Numbered from the stretch's first letter, positions 42,760-52,541 are shown. The stretch: 64,000 bases of DNA from Deltaproteobacteria bacterium (GCA_021831785.1 JAKBMB010000033.1:1-64000), one strand, 5' to 3'. Numbers and translations: made by a program. Notes: a model not told the origin generated them from the letters alone.

Positions 42760-43306
42760 TTCGCAATCTCTATTTTTCGCTCACCAGTGGCGGCCGCGCG
42801 GTAAACCCCCGCCTTGCGCTGCTTCCGCTTAACCCCGCCGCGCCAGTCCTTTGGGGCTGCTGCGCTCCCCGGGGCTCCTTTCCCCGCCGGGCTGCCTTGC
42901 CCTTTTCGTCCCGGCGGCGCGCAGCGGCTCTTCCTGCGCTGCGCGCCGTATCGGACCTATCGTTTTGTTCGTGGGGCTTGACCTCGCCGCCGATCGTCGC
43001 TCGCCTCGTATTCTCGGCAACTGCTATTCCGGCCGTCCGCGACTCGCGGGAGTCGGCCGCTTGCCGGATTAGTGATAGGACGTGATGGCCCCGAAGGGGA
43101 CACCACGTATGTGGCTGATGGTGACATCGTTCCCGCCACGAGTGCTCGCTTTACCTGAGCGCCGGCTGGCCAGGCCAGCAAGTACAATCGCCCGGCTAAC
43201 CTTGTCTAAAACCCTCGCAGTACCTTTCAATGCTGCCCGGCCCTGGCACGCCTGATGCTTGTGACAAGTGGGCGGTTGAACGCTGCCTCTCCAAGGAGAA
43301 AATTCT
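42760..43306. other. Palindrome-rich GC spacer
   Basis: About 550 bases without a believable gene. Contains CTCCCCGGGG near 42868 and a perfect 12 bp stem at 42915-42926/42937-42948 (CGGCGCGCAGCG / CGCTGCGCGCCG, 10-base loop). The composition is unlike neighbouring spacers. Possible origin, transfer or attachment region of an integrated element; unproven. Confidence 0.4.
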
Positions 43307-43720
43307 ATGAACGAGCGGTCTTTTGTGCGACAGGTTGCCGAACGGCTCGAGTGTGATGAGCGCCCCGCGGAAGCCCTGATTTTTTCCGTCTTCCAAGAGC
43401 TTCGCGATCGCCTTACGAGCAAAGAAGCTGCGGACGTTGCGGCCCAACTTCCGGCCTCACTCAAAATGCTGTGGATGTCATTCGACAGGCCCGATCGCAA
43501 GGTAAAGCGCGTGCATGAAGGGCAATTTCTCCGCGATGTTGCGCGGATGGTCGGGCTTCGTGACGAACGCGAAGCGGAGCAAGCAGTGGCCGCGGTCTTC
43601 GCCGCGCTTCAGGGGGCCTTGGGTAGTCCGACGGGGACAGAAGGCGAAGCTTGGCACGTGTTGAGCCAACTTCCTACGGACCTGAAACGGCTATGGCTCA
43701 GCGCCAGCGGTGGGCTATGA
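43307..43720 (+). CDS. DUF2267 protein
   Basis: 137 residues made of two repeats of the DUF2267 pattern: FVRQVAERLECDERPAEALI ... AAQLPASLKMLWM and FLRDVARMVGLRDEREAEQA ... LSQLPTDLKRLWL. Helical, cytoplasmic, function unknown; commonly near stress proteins. AAGGAG lies eight bases before the ATG. Confidence 0.88.
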   Translation: MNERSFVRQVAERLECDERPAEALIFSVFQELRDRLTSKEAADVAAQLPASLKMLWMSFDRPDRKVKRVHEGQFLRDVARMVGLRDEREAEQAVAAVFAALQGALGSPTGTEGEAWHVLSQLPTDLKRLWLSASGGL

Positions 43721-43975
43721 CAGAAAGCGCGGATGTGAGCCCCACGGAACGCGTGTGAACTTGACCTGGCCTCTGTCTTTGGACCGGATAATTTGCGCCC
43801 GGTTGAGTACAATTCGCGGTAAGCGACTTCTCGCCCGCCCGCCTTACCCAATTTGAGTGCTGGGCGAAAAGCTCCGTTACAAGCCTCCCTTAGGAGTTAG
43901 CGGCCCCGGCGGACCAGAAGTAGACCATCGAACAACCGGAAAAAGTGTGCCCAAATTGGACGCAGAGGTAGTTTG

Positions 43976-45835
43976 ATGCCGACAGAGGAAAAACCGCCGG
44001 CAGAACATCCATCCGAGTCGAAGAGGCTGAGCCACCTTATCGCCAGGCTAGACGAAATTCAGGTCAGTTTGGCGGTCTCGGAAGCGACGCTGGCGACCAA
44101 GCTCGAGCAGGCCGATCCTAGCTATCGCGCGAGCGCGCGTAATCTCGCGCATTACCTGGCCCTGCGTCGGCAAGACATTCGCGAGCTACAGGACGAACTG
44201 GCGAGGCTTGGCCTATCGTCCCTTGGGCGCGCCGAAGCCCATGTGATGGCTACGATCGATTCGGTGCGCGGAGCATTGTACGGTCTGGCCGGCCACGGCT
44301 GGAAGCTTTCGCCTTCCTCGCCGAATTTCCTTGAAGGCCGGGCGTTGCTGGAGGAACATACGCGCGCTCTTCTCGGTCCTCGTCCCCAAAGGCGTTCGGT
44401 GCGGATCATGGTCACAATGCCTACCGAGGCGGCCTCTGACTACCGCTTGGTCCGGGAGTTGGTGGCGGGCGGGATGGATTGCATGCGCATCAACTGCGCC
44501 TACGACGACGAGCGCGCCTGGGCGCGTATGATCGAACATCTTACTCGCGCCAAAGTCGAGCTTGGGCGAGACTGCCGCGTGGTTATGGACTTGGCCGGAC
44601 CCAAGCTGCGAGTGGGACCTATCGAGCCCGGACCAGAGGTGATCAGGTTCCGCCAGGGGCGCGACGCTTTAGGACGAGTTACGCGACCGGCGCGAATATG
44701 GCTGGTGCCTGCCGGACAGGAAGGGCTTAAGCCTCCAACGGACGTTGACGGTGTGTTGCCGGTCACCAAGGGCGCGGTCGGCTCGTTGCAGGTGAGTCAA
44801 GTTCTCGCCTTTACCGACGCGCGCGGCGCCCGTCGCAAGCTCACGGTGTCATCGGTGGTCGGCGAGTTGGCGGTTGTCGAGTGCGACCAAAGTTCGTACG
44901 TGACTTCGGGGACGGAGTTGAGGCGCAAGAACGAAGCCGGAACGACCGAAATTCTTAAGATAGGTGTTCTGCCGGCGTTGCGGATGCCAATCCTGCTTAA
45001 GCCGGGTGACACGTTGATCCTGTCGCGGGAACCGTGCCTTGGCAGAAGCACCAGGCAAGACGGTGACCGGACGGCCGCAGAGGCCACGGTAAGCTGCAAC
45101 ATGCCCGAAGTTCTCGACGACGTTCGCAGCGGCGAACGGGTCTGGTTCGACGACGGAAAGATCGGCGGCGTTATCAAGGGGGTCGATGCCGGACGCGCAC
45201 GGATAGAGATCACGCAGGCAGCGCCTGCGGGCAGCAAGCTTGCCGAGAACAAGGGCATCAATCTGCCGGACAGCAATCTCCGTATACCATGCTTTACCCG
45301 CAAAGACCTCGAAGATTTGCCGTTCGTGGCCGCGCACGCCGACTTGATAGAGATGTCCTTCGTGCGCGAGCCCCGGGACATCGAACAGCTTGAAGCACAG
45401 CTCGCCCGATTTGCCGGCCGTACTTTGGGGATCGTGCTCAAGATCGAGACCCGCCGGGCGTTCGAGAATCTTCCCGAGCTGGTTTTCGCCGCGATGCGAC
45501 ATCCCGCGGCCGGCGTTATGATCGCGCGCGGCGACCTGGCGGTCGAATGCGGCTGGGAACGGCTAGCGGAGGTGCAGGAGGAGATTCTCTGGATCTGCGA
45601 AGCCGCTCATCTGCCGGTGATTTGGGCGACCCAGGTGCTCGAGAGCCTCGCCAAGAAGGGGCAACCCTCGCGAGCCGAGATCACGGATGCCGCCATGGCG
45701 GAGCGGGCCGAGTGCGTGATGCTGAACAAGGGGCCGTATATTCTCGAAGCGCTTAAGGCCCTCGACGACATCCTTCGCCGAATGCAGGCGCATCAGGTGA
45801 AGAAGACCGCGATGCTGCGACGGTTGCGCTGGTAG
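43976..45835 (+). CDS. Pyruvate-kinase-like protein with N-terminal extension
   Basis: About 619 residues (ATG 43976, GAGG seven bases upstream). Residues 1-140 are a charged helical extension of unknown role. The barrel follows: RIMVTMPTEAASDYRLVREL, GMDCMRINCAYDD, VVMDLAGPKLRVG, a B-domain-like insert (about 240-400), ENKGINLPDSNL, EMSFVREPRDIEQL, VLKIETRRAFENL (Glu for substrate/Mg) and MIARGDLAVECGWERLAEVQ, IWATQVLESLAKKG, AEITDAAMAERAECVMLNKG. The usual C-terminal allosteric domain is absent. The initial T-I-G-P motif is VTMPTEA, so catalysis should not be taken for granted. Confidence 0.85.
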   Translation: MPTEEKPPAEHPSESKRLSHLIARLDEIQVSLAVSEATLATKLEQADPSYRASARNLAHYLALRRQDIRELQDELARLGLSSLGRAEAHVMATIDSVRGALYGLAGHGWKLSPSSPNFLEGRALLEEHTRALLGPRPQRRSVRIMVTMPTEAASDYRLVRELVAGGMDCMRINCAYDDERAWARMIEHLTRAKVELGRDCRVVMDLAGPKLRVGPIEPGPEVIRFRQGRDALGRVTRPARIWLVPAGQEGLKPPTDVDGVLPVTKGAVGSLQVSQVLAFTDARGARRKLTVSSVVGELAVVECDQSSYVTSGTELRRKNEAGTTEILKIGVLPALRMPILLKPGDTLILSREPCLGRSTRQDGDRTAAEATVSCNMPEVLDDVRSGERVWFDDGKIGGVIKGVDAGRARIEITQAAPAGSKLAENKGINLPDSNLRIPCFTRKDLEDLPFVAAHADLIEMSFVREPRDIEQLEAQLARFAGRTLGIVLKIETRRAFENLPELVFAAMRHPAAGVMIARGDLAVECGWERLAEVQEEILWICEAAHLPVIWATQVLESLAKKGQPSRAEITDAAMAERAECVMLNKGPYILEALKALDDILRRMQAHQVKKTAMLRRLRW

Positions 45836-45959
45836 CATACGGCCTCGGGCGACGAGGGAGATGCCGCGCCGCCCCGGCGCCGCGCGCCCAGGACCGTCGG
45901 AACTCCAAGATCATACCCGCGAAATTCGGTGCCGCATCCAGCGCCGCTGGAATTAAAGA

Positions 45960-46180
45960 GCTAACCCTGAAGCGAAAATAACTTTATCGCTGAAGACTCG
46001 GAAGTCCGCGCCCTATGCCTGCGGCATACTCCAAGGGTAGCGGACCGGCTTGCGGGTTTTTGGTGCGTTGGACGTTGCCCGCTCCGCGGGTCTCGGTGGC
46101 GCGGGCGGCCCTGCCCGCGCTGGGCACGGACGGGCACGGCGGCCCGCCCCACTAAGATTTATTTTCGCTTCAGAGCTAGC
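45960..46180. mobile_element. MITE-like element with 26 bp terminal inverted repeats
   Basis: Left end GCTAACCCTGAAGCGAAAAT onward (45960-45985) and right end in reverse complement GCTAGCTCTGAAGCGAAAAT onward (46155-46180) match at about 22 of 26 positions. The 221-base interior includes the GC quasi-palindrome core with CCACTA (46129-46154) shared with 47-83. No real ORF. The right end abuts the stop of the XRE gene. Confidence 0.6.
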
Positions 46181-46410
46181 TACGAACCGGGTCTCGATCG
46201 CGGCCTTGCGAAAAAATCGGCAACCGTAATTTCAAGGGCTCTTGCCAATTTCACGATCGTGGCGAGCGATGGGCTGCGCTTGCCGTGCAGGATTTGCGAC
46301 AGGTGTCCTTTCGAGAAATCGGTTTCGAGGTGAAACCTGTCCAGAGACCCGTATTTTGCCACGACGAAATTGCGCAGTCTCCGGCGGAAAAGAGCTTCTT
46401 CGTCCAGCAT
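46180..46410 (-). CDS. XRE-family helix-turn-helix regulator
   Basis: 76 residues, single Cro/CI-type HTH: LRNFVVAKYGSLDRFHLETD, FSKGHLSQILHGKRSPSLAT (recognition helix) and IVKLARALEITVADFFA. Small DNA-binding repressor. Its stop touches a MITE-like element; its promoter region contains a candidate operator at 46445-46462. Confidence 0.85.
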   Translation of the reverse strand: MLDEEALFRRRLRNFVVAKYGSLDRFHLETDFSKGHLSQILHGKRSPSLATIVKLARALEITVADFFARPRSRPGS

Positions 46411-46444
46411 CTACTGCGCAGTTAGCACGAAAGTTGAGCCCGTG

Positions 46445-46462
46445 CGTTTGCAATCGCAAACG
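46445..46462. promoter_or_regulatory. Candidate operator, inverted repeat CGTTTGC-N4-GCAAACG
   Basis: A perfect 7 bp inverted repeat 35 bases upstream of the XRE start; a further half-site (GCGTTTGA) lies near 46479. Position and symmetry suit autoregulation by the XRE protein, but this is inference. Confidence 0.35.
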
Positions 46463-46783
46463 CCCATGAATTAAGCTCGCGTTTGATATAAGGAGCTGAT
46501 CCGTGCTAAACCGTGTAAGCAGTCGCTCCCAGTGACCGTTTAAGCGCAGACGCTCTTCGCGGCTCATACAATCAACCACCGCTTGTTGCCTTGTTCGGCC
46601 GACCAGTGCTTCAGACCGGCCGACGAGCAATGGGGATCGGAAAAGCGTTAGCTCGTTGTTTACGAAGGCGCGTTGCAGTCGGGCGGGTGCTTGGCGCCCC
46701 AGACGCAAAGCCGCAACCTCTAACGTTTTCCGGCCCGCTTTCGGACCGGGTGAGGACGAAGCCGCAAAGCTGTTAACGGCGCG

Positions 46784-48700
46784 ATGAAGCAAACCGAGAA
46801 TCCACGTCGTCCCCGGACCAAAGACGGAGGTCAAGTCAAGTCCCGCAACGAGGAACTGGTCACGCTCAACGAGCAGTTACAAAACCGCAATGCCGAGTTG
46901 AGCCAACTCGCTGACGATCTGACCAACGTTCTCGACGGAGTTGGCATTCCTATCTTGATCCTGGACAGCGCTCATCGAATCCGGCGTTTTACGCTGCCGG
47001 CGCAAAAGCTGCTGGGTCTGCTCCCGGGCGATATCAGTCGGCCGATAGGAGACCTCCGGGTGGGTGTCGGCCCTTCGGACCTGAAGCAGTTGATCTCGGC
47101 CGTAACGAAAAGGGCTAGCGCAGCGCAGCGCGAAATCCAAACCAAAGACGGCCGTTGGTACTCGCTCCGTATACGTTCGTTTCGGACCAGCCAACAAGAA
47201 ATCTGGCGCGTGCTGATAGCGTTCGTGGATATCCACGAGCTGAAGCAGAAAGAGGAATCGCTGCAAAAAGAGCGGAACCTCATCTCGGCCATCCTCGACG
47301 CGGCGACGGACTTGCTGGTCGTGGTGCTCGATCCCGAAGGAAGGATTGTTCGCTTCAACCGCGCGTGCCAACGACTCACCGGTTATTCCCTGGCGGAAGT
47401 GAAAGGGCGGCGGGTATGGGACCTCCTACTGGTTCCGGAAGAGATTGCGGCAGTGAAGGGAACGTTCAAAGAAGTCCTCGGCGGAAAGCCGAACCAAGCC
47501 GAAAATCACTGGGTCACCAAGGACGGCCGGCGGTTGCTGATCGGCTGGTCCAATAACGCGGCGATGAGCAGCGCCGGCTCTGTGGAGTACGTAATCGGGA
47601 CCGGCTGCGACCACACCGAGCGGGTGACAGCGCAAGAGAGAGCGCGGGACAGCGACGCCACCATCGGAGCACTGCTGGAGACGGCGGCGCAAGCAATTGT
47701 GGCCGTCGATCAGGAAGGCCGGATCGTGCTGGCAAATCGAACCACGGAACAAATGTTCGGTCATAGCCGCCAGGAACTGCTCGGTCAACCTATCGAGAAA
47801 CTCGTTCCGCAACGTTTACGCCAACGACACGTCACGTATCGCGCGAGCTGGTTCGCGCAGCCGCGCAATCGTCCCATGGGCAGCGGGCTGGAGCTGCGCG
47901 GCTTGCGCAAGGACGGAACGGAGTTCCCGATCGAGGTCAGTTTGAGCTATCTGCGCGAAAGCCGCGAGGTGCTCGGAGTGAGCTTTATTTCAGATATCAC
48001 CGAACGCAAGAAAAACGAGGAGACCTTGCTTCAGTATCAGGGCCAACTGCGAAGACTGACCGCCAGCCTTATCGCCTCCCAGGAGGCGGAGAACCGGGAG
48101 TTGGCCGGCGAGCTGCATGATGTTTTCAGCCAGGAGTTGGCGGCCTTAGGTATGGAGATCTCGACGTTGTTGAAAGCCGCGGAAGTCCCGGCCCCGTTGG
48201 GTGCGAGCCTCGCCGACCTCGGAAAGAAGATCTCGCGCCTGGCGGACGAGATTCATCACACCTCCCGCCAGCTTCATCCCGCGATTCTGGCGGAGCTCGG
48301 CCTGGCGGCGGCGCTGCGCGAAGAATGTGAAACCTTCGCGCAGCATTCCGGCATCCCGGTGCGATTCATTTCAGAGAACACGCCGTCTTCTTCGCCGCAC
48401 GATGTCGCTCTGAGTCTTTACCGGATCGCGCAGGAAAGCCTGCGAAACATCCGTAAACACAGCGGGGCAACGGAGGTTCGCATCCGGCTCACGAGAGAAA
48501 AGGATGGTGTTACCCTGCAGGTAGAGGATATCGGCGACGGTTTTGACATCAACGAGGCTCGGAAGAGCGGCGGGTTAGGTTTGATCAGCATGGAGGAACG
48601 GGCGCGGTCAGTGAACGGTAGATTTACGGTCCGTTCGCAACTCGGGGGCGGCACGACGATGGAAGTGTTTGTGCCGCTGCGCGACAAGGCAGCAACGTGA
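46784..48700 (+). CDS. PAS-domain sensor histidine kinase (HisKA_3 type)
   Basis: 638 residues, cytoplasmic. An N-terminal coiled coil (ELVTLNEQLQNRNAELSQLA) and CheR-type PAS (ILDSAHRIRRFTLPAQKLLG), then two more PAS domains (about 165-280 VVVLDPEGRIVRFNRACQRL; about 300-410 IVAVDQEGRIVLANRTTEQM), a dimerisation/phosphorylation helix (ELAGELHDVFSQELAALGME; His acceptor) and a HATPase (YRIAQESLRNIRKHSGATEV, GDGFD, GGLGLISMEERA). Overlaps the response regulator by GTGA. Signal unknown. Confidence 0.92.
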   Translation: MKQTENPRRPRTKDGGQVKSRNEELVTLNEQLQNRNAELSQLADDLTNVLDGVGIPILILDSAHRIRRFTLPAQKLLGLLPGDISRPIGDLRVGVGPSDLKQLISAVTKRASAAQREIQTKDGRWYSLRIRSFRTSQQEIWRVLIAFVDIHELKQKEESLQKERNLISAILDAATDLLVVVLDPEGRIVRFNRACQRLTGYSLAEVKGRRVWDLLLVPEEIAAVKGTFKEVLGGKPNQAENHWVTKDGRRLLIGWSNNAAMSSAGSVEYVIGTGCDHTERVTAQERARDSDATIGALLETAAQAIVAVDQEGRIVLANRTTEQMFGHSRQELLGQPIEKLVPQRLRQRHVTYRASWFAQPRNRPMGSGLELRGLRKDGTEFPIEVSLSYLRESREVLGVSFISDITERKKNEETLLQYQGQLRRLTASLIASQEAENRELAGELHDVFSQELAALGMEISTLLKAAEVPAPLGASLADLGKKISRLADEIHHTSRQLHPAILAELGLAAALREECETFAQHSGIPVRFISENTPSSSPHDVALSLYRIAQESLRNIRKHSGATEVRIRLTREKDGVTLQVEDIGDGFDINEARKSGGLGLISMEERARSVNGRFTVRSQLGGGTTMEVFVPLRDKAAT

Positions 48701-49338
48701 AACCTATCCGGATTTTGCTCGCCGACGATCACACGGTCGTAATCGAAGGGTTGCGGCGCATTCTGGATTCCCCGGAGTTCGAGATTATCGGCACTGTCAG
48801 CGACGGCCGTGCCTTGTCGCAAGCCGCCGCCGATCTGCAACCCGACGTCATTATCACCGATGTCGCCATGCCCTCGCTTAACGGCATCGAAGCCGCGCGC
48901 CGGATTCGCAAGCAGAACCGGCAGTCGAAAATCGTCTTTCTGACCATGCATACGGAACCGACCTACGCGGTGGAAGCGTTGACCGCCGGAGGATCAGGCT
49001 ACGTGTTGAAGAGCTCGGCCGGCGCAGAACTGGTCACGGCCATCCGCGAGGCTTTCAACGGGAGCGTCTACGTAGCGAAATCCATTGCGGAACCCGTAAA
49101 GTGTGCTCTTAATGCTCGACCCGCCGAAGCTAGGGTCCCCGCCGACAGGCTGACGTCTCGGCAGCGCGAGGTGCTGCAATTGCTCGCCGAGGGACGCCAG
49201 GCGAAGGAGATCGCCGCCGCGTTAAGCGTGTCCCCCAGGACCGTTGAGTTCCACAAGTATAGAATTATGGAGACGCTTGGGATTCGCACGGTCGCCGAAC
49301 TGGCGCGTTATGCACTCAGGCGCGGAATCGTCGCGTAA
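48697..49338 (+). CDS. NarL/FixJ-family response regulator
   Basis: 213 residues from GTG overlapping the kinase stop. Receiver domain with DDH near residue 10-12, phospho-acceptor Asp55 (VIITDVAMPS), Thr and Lys (YVLKSSAGAE); C-terminal LuxR helix-turn-helix LTSRQREVLQLLAEGRQAKE then VSPRTVEFHKYRIMETLGI. Partner of the upstream kinase; targets unknown. Confidence 0.95.
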   Translation: MKPIRILLADDHTVVIEGLRRILDSPEFEIIGTVSDGRALSQAAADLQPDVIITDVAMPSLNGIEAARRIRKQNRQSKIVFLTMHTEPTYAVEALTAGGSGYVLKSSAGAELVTAIREAFNGSVYVAKSIAEPVKCALNARPAEARVPADRLTSRQREVLQLLAEGRQAKEIAAALSVSPRTVEFHKYRIMETLGIRTVAELARYALRRGIVA

Positions 49339-50079
49339 CCCGGCCCTAACCCTACTGCTTAACTCTACCGCGGCCTCGAAGCGAAACCTAGAAATTTTCC
49401 GAGCTATTCTAGGCGCCCTTTGCAAGCCTAATATCGAACTGGCGGTCTCGAGTTGCTGATGACGTGCCTGGCTGCTCGGGGAGACCTCGCAGCCTTGCTT
49501 TGCCGTCGGTTGAACAGTGGACGCTGCATGGATTGTTTCGGTTGAAGTAATTCTTCAGTGGCGCTGGCGCTGCCTTGAGGAGAATGTCTTGCTCCCGGGC
49601 CCCGATCTCCATGTTGCCGCCAACGGCACCGGGCTAGCTCCTCTGCCGGACGGTGAAGCGGATGCAGTGTTGCGCGACGACCTGCGTCACGGATGCGGCG
49701 GCCGCGTGGTCCCGGTGACACCGATGGAGCCGGAGTGGCAGGGGGCCATGCGACATAGATTCGAGCGGCGTCCAAGGGCCCGTGCAACTCCATCGGGCCG
49801 GACGGCCCCAGCTTCGGGCGAAGGCTCGCAGAGCAATCGCACGGCCATTCATCCGGTTAGCGCGTTCGGGAGACACGATGCTCGATCAAGCGGCTGATGA
49901 TTGCCCGGAAAGCCCGATTAACGGCGCGATGTTGCTCTCCGCAGCGCCTTGCGCGGGTCGCGAGAGAGACGGAAGGCGAGTACCGTCTGCTGCCTGCCCG
50001 GTCGGAAAACCCAACAGGCGCACCACATCACCTTTAATTCAACCAACGTTCGACCTTCGGAGCGAGAAGGGAGTCTATC
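49339..50079. other. Gene-free spacer
   Basis: About 740 bases. Frames on both strands are open for up to ~125 codons but lack family features or ribosome sites. Nothing else recognised. Confidence 0.35.
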
Positions 50080-51006
50080 GTGGAACAGAGCTCAAGCTGC
50101 GGACGGCAGGCGCGGGCGGCGGTGATTCTGGCGGGCGGCGAAGGAACGAGATTACGGTCGCTGACCAGGCGGATCATGGGCTGCGACGTACCCAAGCAAT
50201 TCTGTCCGCTGCTCGGGAAAGACACGCTGCTTGAGCAGACTTTGCGGCGGGTCTCGCTAAGCGTCGGGGCGCCTCTGACCTCGGTGGTGGTTACGCGCAG
50301 CCACGAGCGTTTCTACGCTTCGCTCACGCGCGATATTGCGGCCTCCAATCTCGTGGCCCAGCCGCAAAACCGCGGGACCGCGCCCGCCATCCTTTACTCC
50401 CTGCTGCGGCTCGCCGAGCAGGCGCCGCAGGCCCGGGTGGCGATTTTTCCCTCCGACCACTTCGTCGGTGATGACCGGGCATTTATGCGCCACGTGGATA
50501 TAGCGTTCGCCGCGGTTGAGTCGCGCCCGGAGTTGACCGTGCTTTTGGGCATTCAACCGGGATGGCCTGAGACCGGATACGGCTGGATCGAACCCGCGCT
50601 CGCGGTGCGGGAGACCCCGGCATTTATGGTACGCCGTTTTTGGGAGAAGCCGCAGCCTGAGGTGGCCAACGAGCTTCTGGGCCGCGGCTGCCTGTGGAAC
50701 AGCTTCGTGATGGTGGGGCAGCTGTCGGTCCTCCTCGGCCTTTTCATGATCGCATTGCCTAGTCTGTATGTCTCGTTCAAGAAAATTCAGCCGATATTCG
50801 GGACCGTATTCGAGGCCGAGACAGTCGAGCGGCTGTACCGCGGCCTGCGCAGCGCGAGCTTTCCGGACGAGGTGCTGGCGCGTCATCCGGTGAACCTGGC
50901 GGTGCTTCCGGTGCAAGGCGTGGAGTGGAGCGACCTCGGAGAACCGCGCCGCGTGATGGAGGTGTGCGCGCGCCTCGGAGCTCGCCCGCGATGGGCCGCC
51001 GCATAG
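50080..51006 (+). CDS. Mannose-1-phosphate guanylyltransferase-like nucleotidyltransferase
   Basis: 308 residues from GTG with AAGGGAG seven bases upstream. Nucleotidyltransferase motifs: VILAGGEGTRLRSLTRRIMG (about 15-34), PKQFCPLLG, AQPQNRGTAPAILYSLLRLA, VAIFPSDHFVGDD, ETGYGWIEP, RRFWEKPQPEVANELL and LWNSFVMVG. Length fits a single-domain GMP enzyme without the isomerase cupin. It would make GDP-mannose for surface polysaccharide; a GT87 enzyme is encoded at 5.3 kb but not linked. Confidence 0.85.
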   Translation: MEQSSSCGRQARAAVILAGGEGTRLRSLTRRIMGCDVPKQFCPLLGKDTLLEQTLRRVSLSVGAPLTSVVVTRSHERFYASLTRDIAASNLVAQPQNRGTAPAILYSLLRLAEQAPQARVAIFPSDHFVGDDRAFMRHVDIAFAAVESRPELTVLLGIQPGWPETGYGWIEPALAVRETPAFMVRRFWEKPQPEVANELLGRGCLWNSFVMVGQLSVLLGLFMIALPSLYVSFKKIQPIFGTVFEAETVERLYRGLRSASFPDEVLARHPVNLAVLPVQGVEWSDLGEPRRVMEVCARLGARPRWAAA

Positions 51007-51390
51007 CGATGAGCGAAGCGCGGGCGGGTCTTCGGTCGCTGCCTAATTTTTGCGCAACGGAGGAGTTCAACAATTGGAACGATGCTGCCGTGGAGGCCGA
51101 TGCGCGAGATGGAGCGCATGAGCCGCGGGCTTCGCCTCCTGCGCGCGCCACAGATGACGCTTCCGCCGCGCTGATTTGACGGCCGGCCGACCCGGCACGC
51201 CTCGCAGCGGGCGATGCCCGAGCGCGCCGCGAGCGTATGGGACAAGCGAACGGGCGCCGTCATGCGGCTGCAACTACGCGGCGGTAACCAGCCGGGGGGC
51301 GTGAGGTGAGCCGTGCCGGCCTCACGCCCCCATAGGGTGGGAGCGATACCTTTGCGGAGTCGATCGGCAACGAGAAGGGCAGAGACAGCA
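51007..51390. other. Gene-free spacer
   Basis: About 380 bases between the nucleotidyltransferase and the next small ORF. No feature recognised; the longer frame of the next ORF starts at 51313 but the better start is 51391. Confidence 0.35.
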
Positions 51391-51831
51391 ATGTTCAACG
51401 ATCAATTGCCGCCGGAAGATTTCGACGGCCCTATTCTGCCCGTCCAGTATTTCGAGTCCATGAAGCGGCCAAAGCTCTTGGTGGGCGAATACCGCCTATT
51501 GCTGGCCGTGCTGGAGGACGCGGTGCGCTGTTATCTGACCGATATCAACGGCCGGAGCAAGGAGCAGCGGACGCGATTCGCCGAGGTCCGGAGCTGGTTT
51601 TATTCGTCGGGCGATACCGAGCAACAGGCGCTCTTTGCTTTCGAGTCGATTTGTGACCTGCTCGGAATCAATGCCGGCGTTGTTCGCAAGCGACTCGCTT
51701 CGATCAGTCTTGGTGAGCTACCGTGGCGCCGTTTGCGTTGGGAGCGTCCGGTTGCTCGTCAACGGAATCACTCTCAGCGTAGACAACACGCCGACCGGGG
51801 GCGGGGTTTTGGCACGGTTGCCGGCATGTGA
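51391..51831 (+). CDS. Hypothetical protein, conserved-looking N-terminal 100 residues
   Basis: 146 residues. The first ~110 (YFESMKRPKLLVGEYRLLLA, VLEDAVRCYLTDINGRSKEQ, ALFAFESICDLLGINAGVVR) look like a small helical family found in deltaproteobacterial-type genomes, containing a possible helix-turn-helix at FESICDLLGINAGVVRKRL. The final ~35 residues are Arg-rich and probably read-through of non-coding DNA, suggesting a late frameshift or short true protein. Function unknown. Confidence 0.5.
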   Translation: MFNDQLPPEDFDGPILPVQYFESMKRPKLLVGEYRLLLAVLEDAVRCYLTDINGRSKEQRTRFAEVRSWFYSSGDTEQQALFAFESICDLLGINAGVVRKRLASISLGELPWRRLRWERPVARQRNHSQRRQHADRGRGFGTVAGM

Positions 51832-52123
51832 GGGGCCTCAAATCGTCATGCGCTCAGCCACTCCAGGATGGCAGCCCAAAGAGACGGGGTGTTTCCCGGG
51901 ATTTGAACAACGTGATGCAACTACGCGGTGGCGCCTGCGCGACTATTCAAGCCCGGTGGTGCGTCGACCGCTTTCGCTCGTCATTCGCGACGACATTCTG
52001 GATTACTACGGCTGGGTGTTCTGCCAGGGCGGATTCGGCAGCCTTCACATGACCTTTGAGCAGTTCCTCATGGTTATCGCTGAGTTGTGGCCCTCGCGGC
52101 TGCATCCAGGGCGTGAGGACTGA
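51635..52123 (+). CDS. Uncertain ORF overlapping the previous gene
   Basis: 162 codons in another frame. The C-terminal third (LVIRDDILDYYGWVFCQGGF, LHMTFEQFLMVIAELW) looks like genuine protein, the N-terminal third is shadow of the preceding gene. May be the remnant of a truncated gene whose real start is near 51760. No family recognised. Confidence 0.3.
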   Translation: MLSSRFVTCSESMPALFASDSLRSVLVSYRGAVCVGSVRLLVNGITLSVDNTPTGGGVLARLPACEGPQIVMRSATPGWQPKETGCFPGFEQRDATTRWRLRDYSSPVVRRPLSLVIRDDILDYYGWVFCQGGFGSLHMTFEQFLMVIAELWPSRLHPGRED

Positions 52124-52541
52124 GCCTTCATTCCTCTCTCTTGAGCCCGTACGCGCGCGACAACTTCTCCCCCCGGGCCGTCACCTATGGCTACGGCAGC
52201 GATACGACGCGCTTTGCGTTGTTCAACCAGGCCGCGTTGGAATTCACGCTCGAGACCGGCAGGCGCCGTGACACGATTCGGCGCCGCGAGACGAACCGGT
52301 CAAGGCTGCGATCGTTTACTCTAACTTCGTTACGGCCGTATTGGCCCATCACGCCCGCGAGTCGCCCAACAGCGTACGGAACTTCCGGTCCCGCCGCGGG
52401 CTTCGGATCCACCGTCGCGAGTTCGGCGGCGTCGGCCATGACGTGATGCACGTGGGCGAGCGCCCATTGCGCGATTGCGCGTGCAGGCCGGACCGTACTT
52501 CAATTCACCTGCCGCGACCGCCGGTCAGCGCTGTACATGAG

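Noticed and set aside
44152-45502. Long minus-strand frames within the pyruvate-kinase-like gene
   Set aside because: Antisense shadows of a strong coding frame, common at this GC content.
49517-49897. 126-codon frame after the response regulator
   Set aside because: No ribosome site or family features, and opposite-strand frames of similar length exist at the same place.
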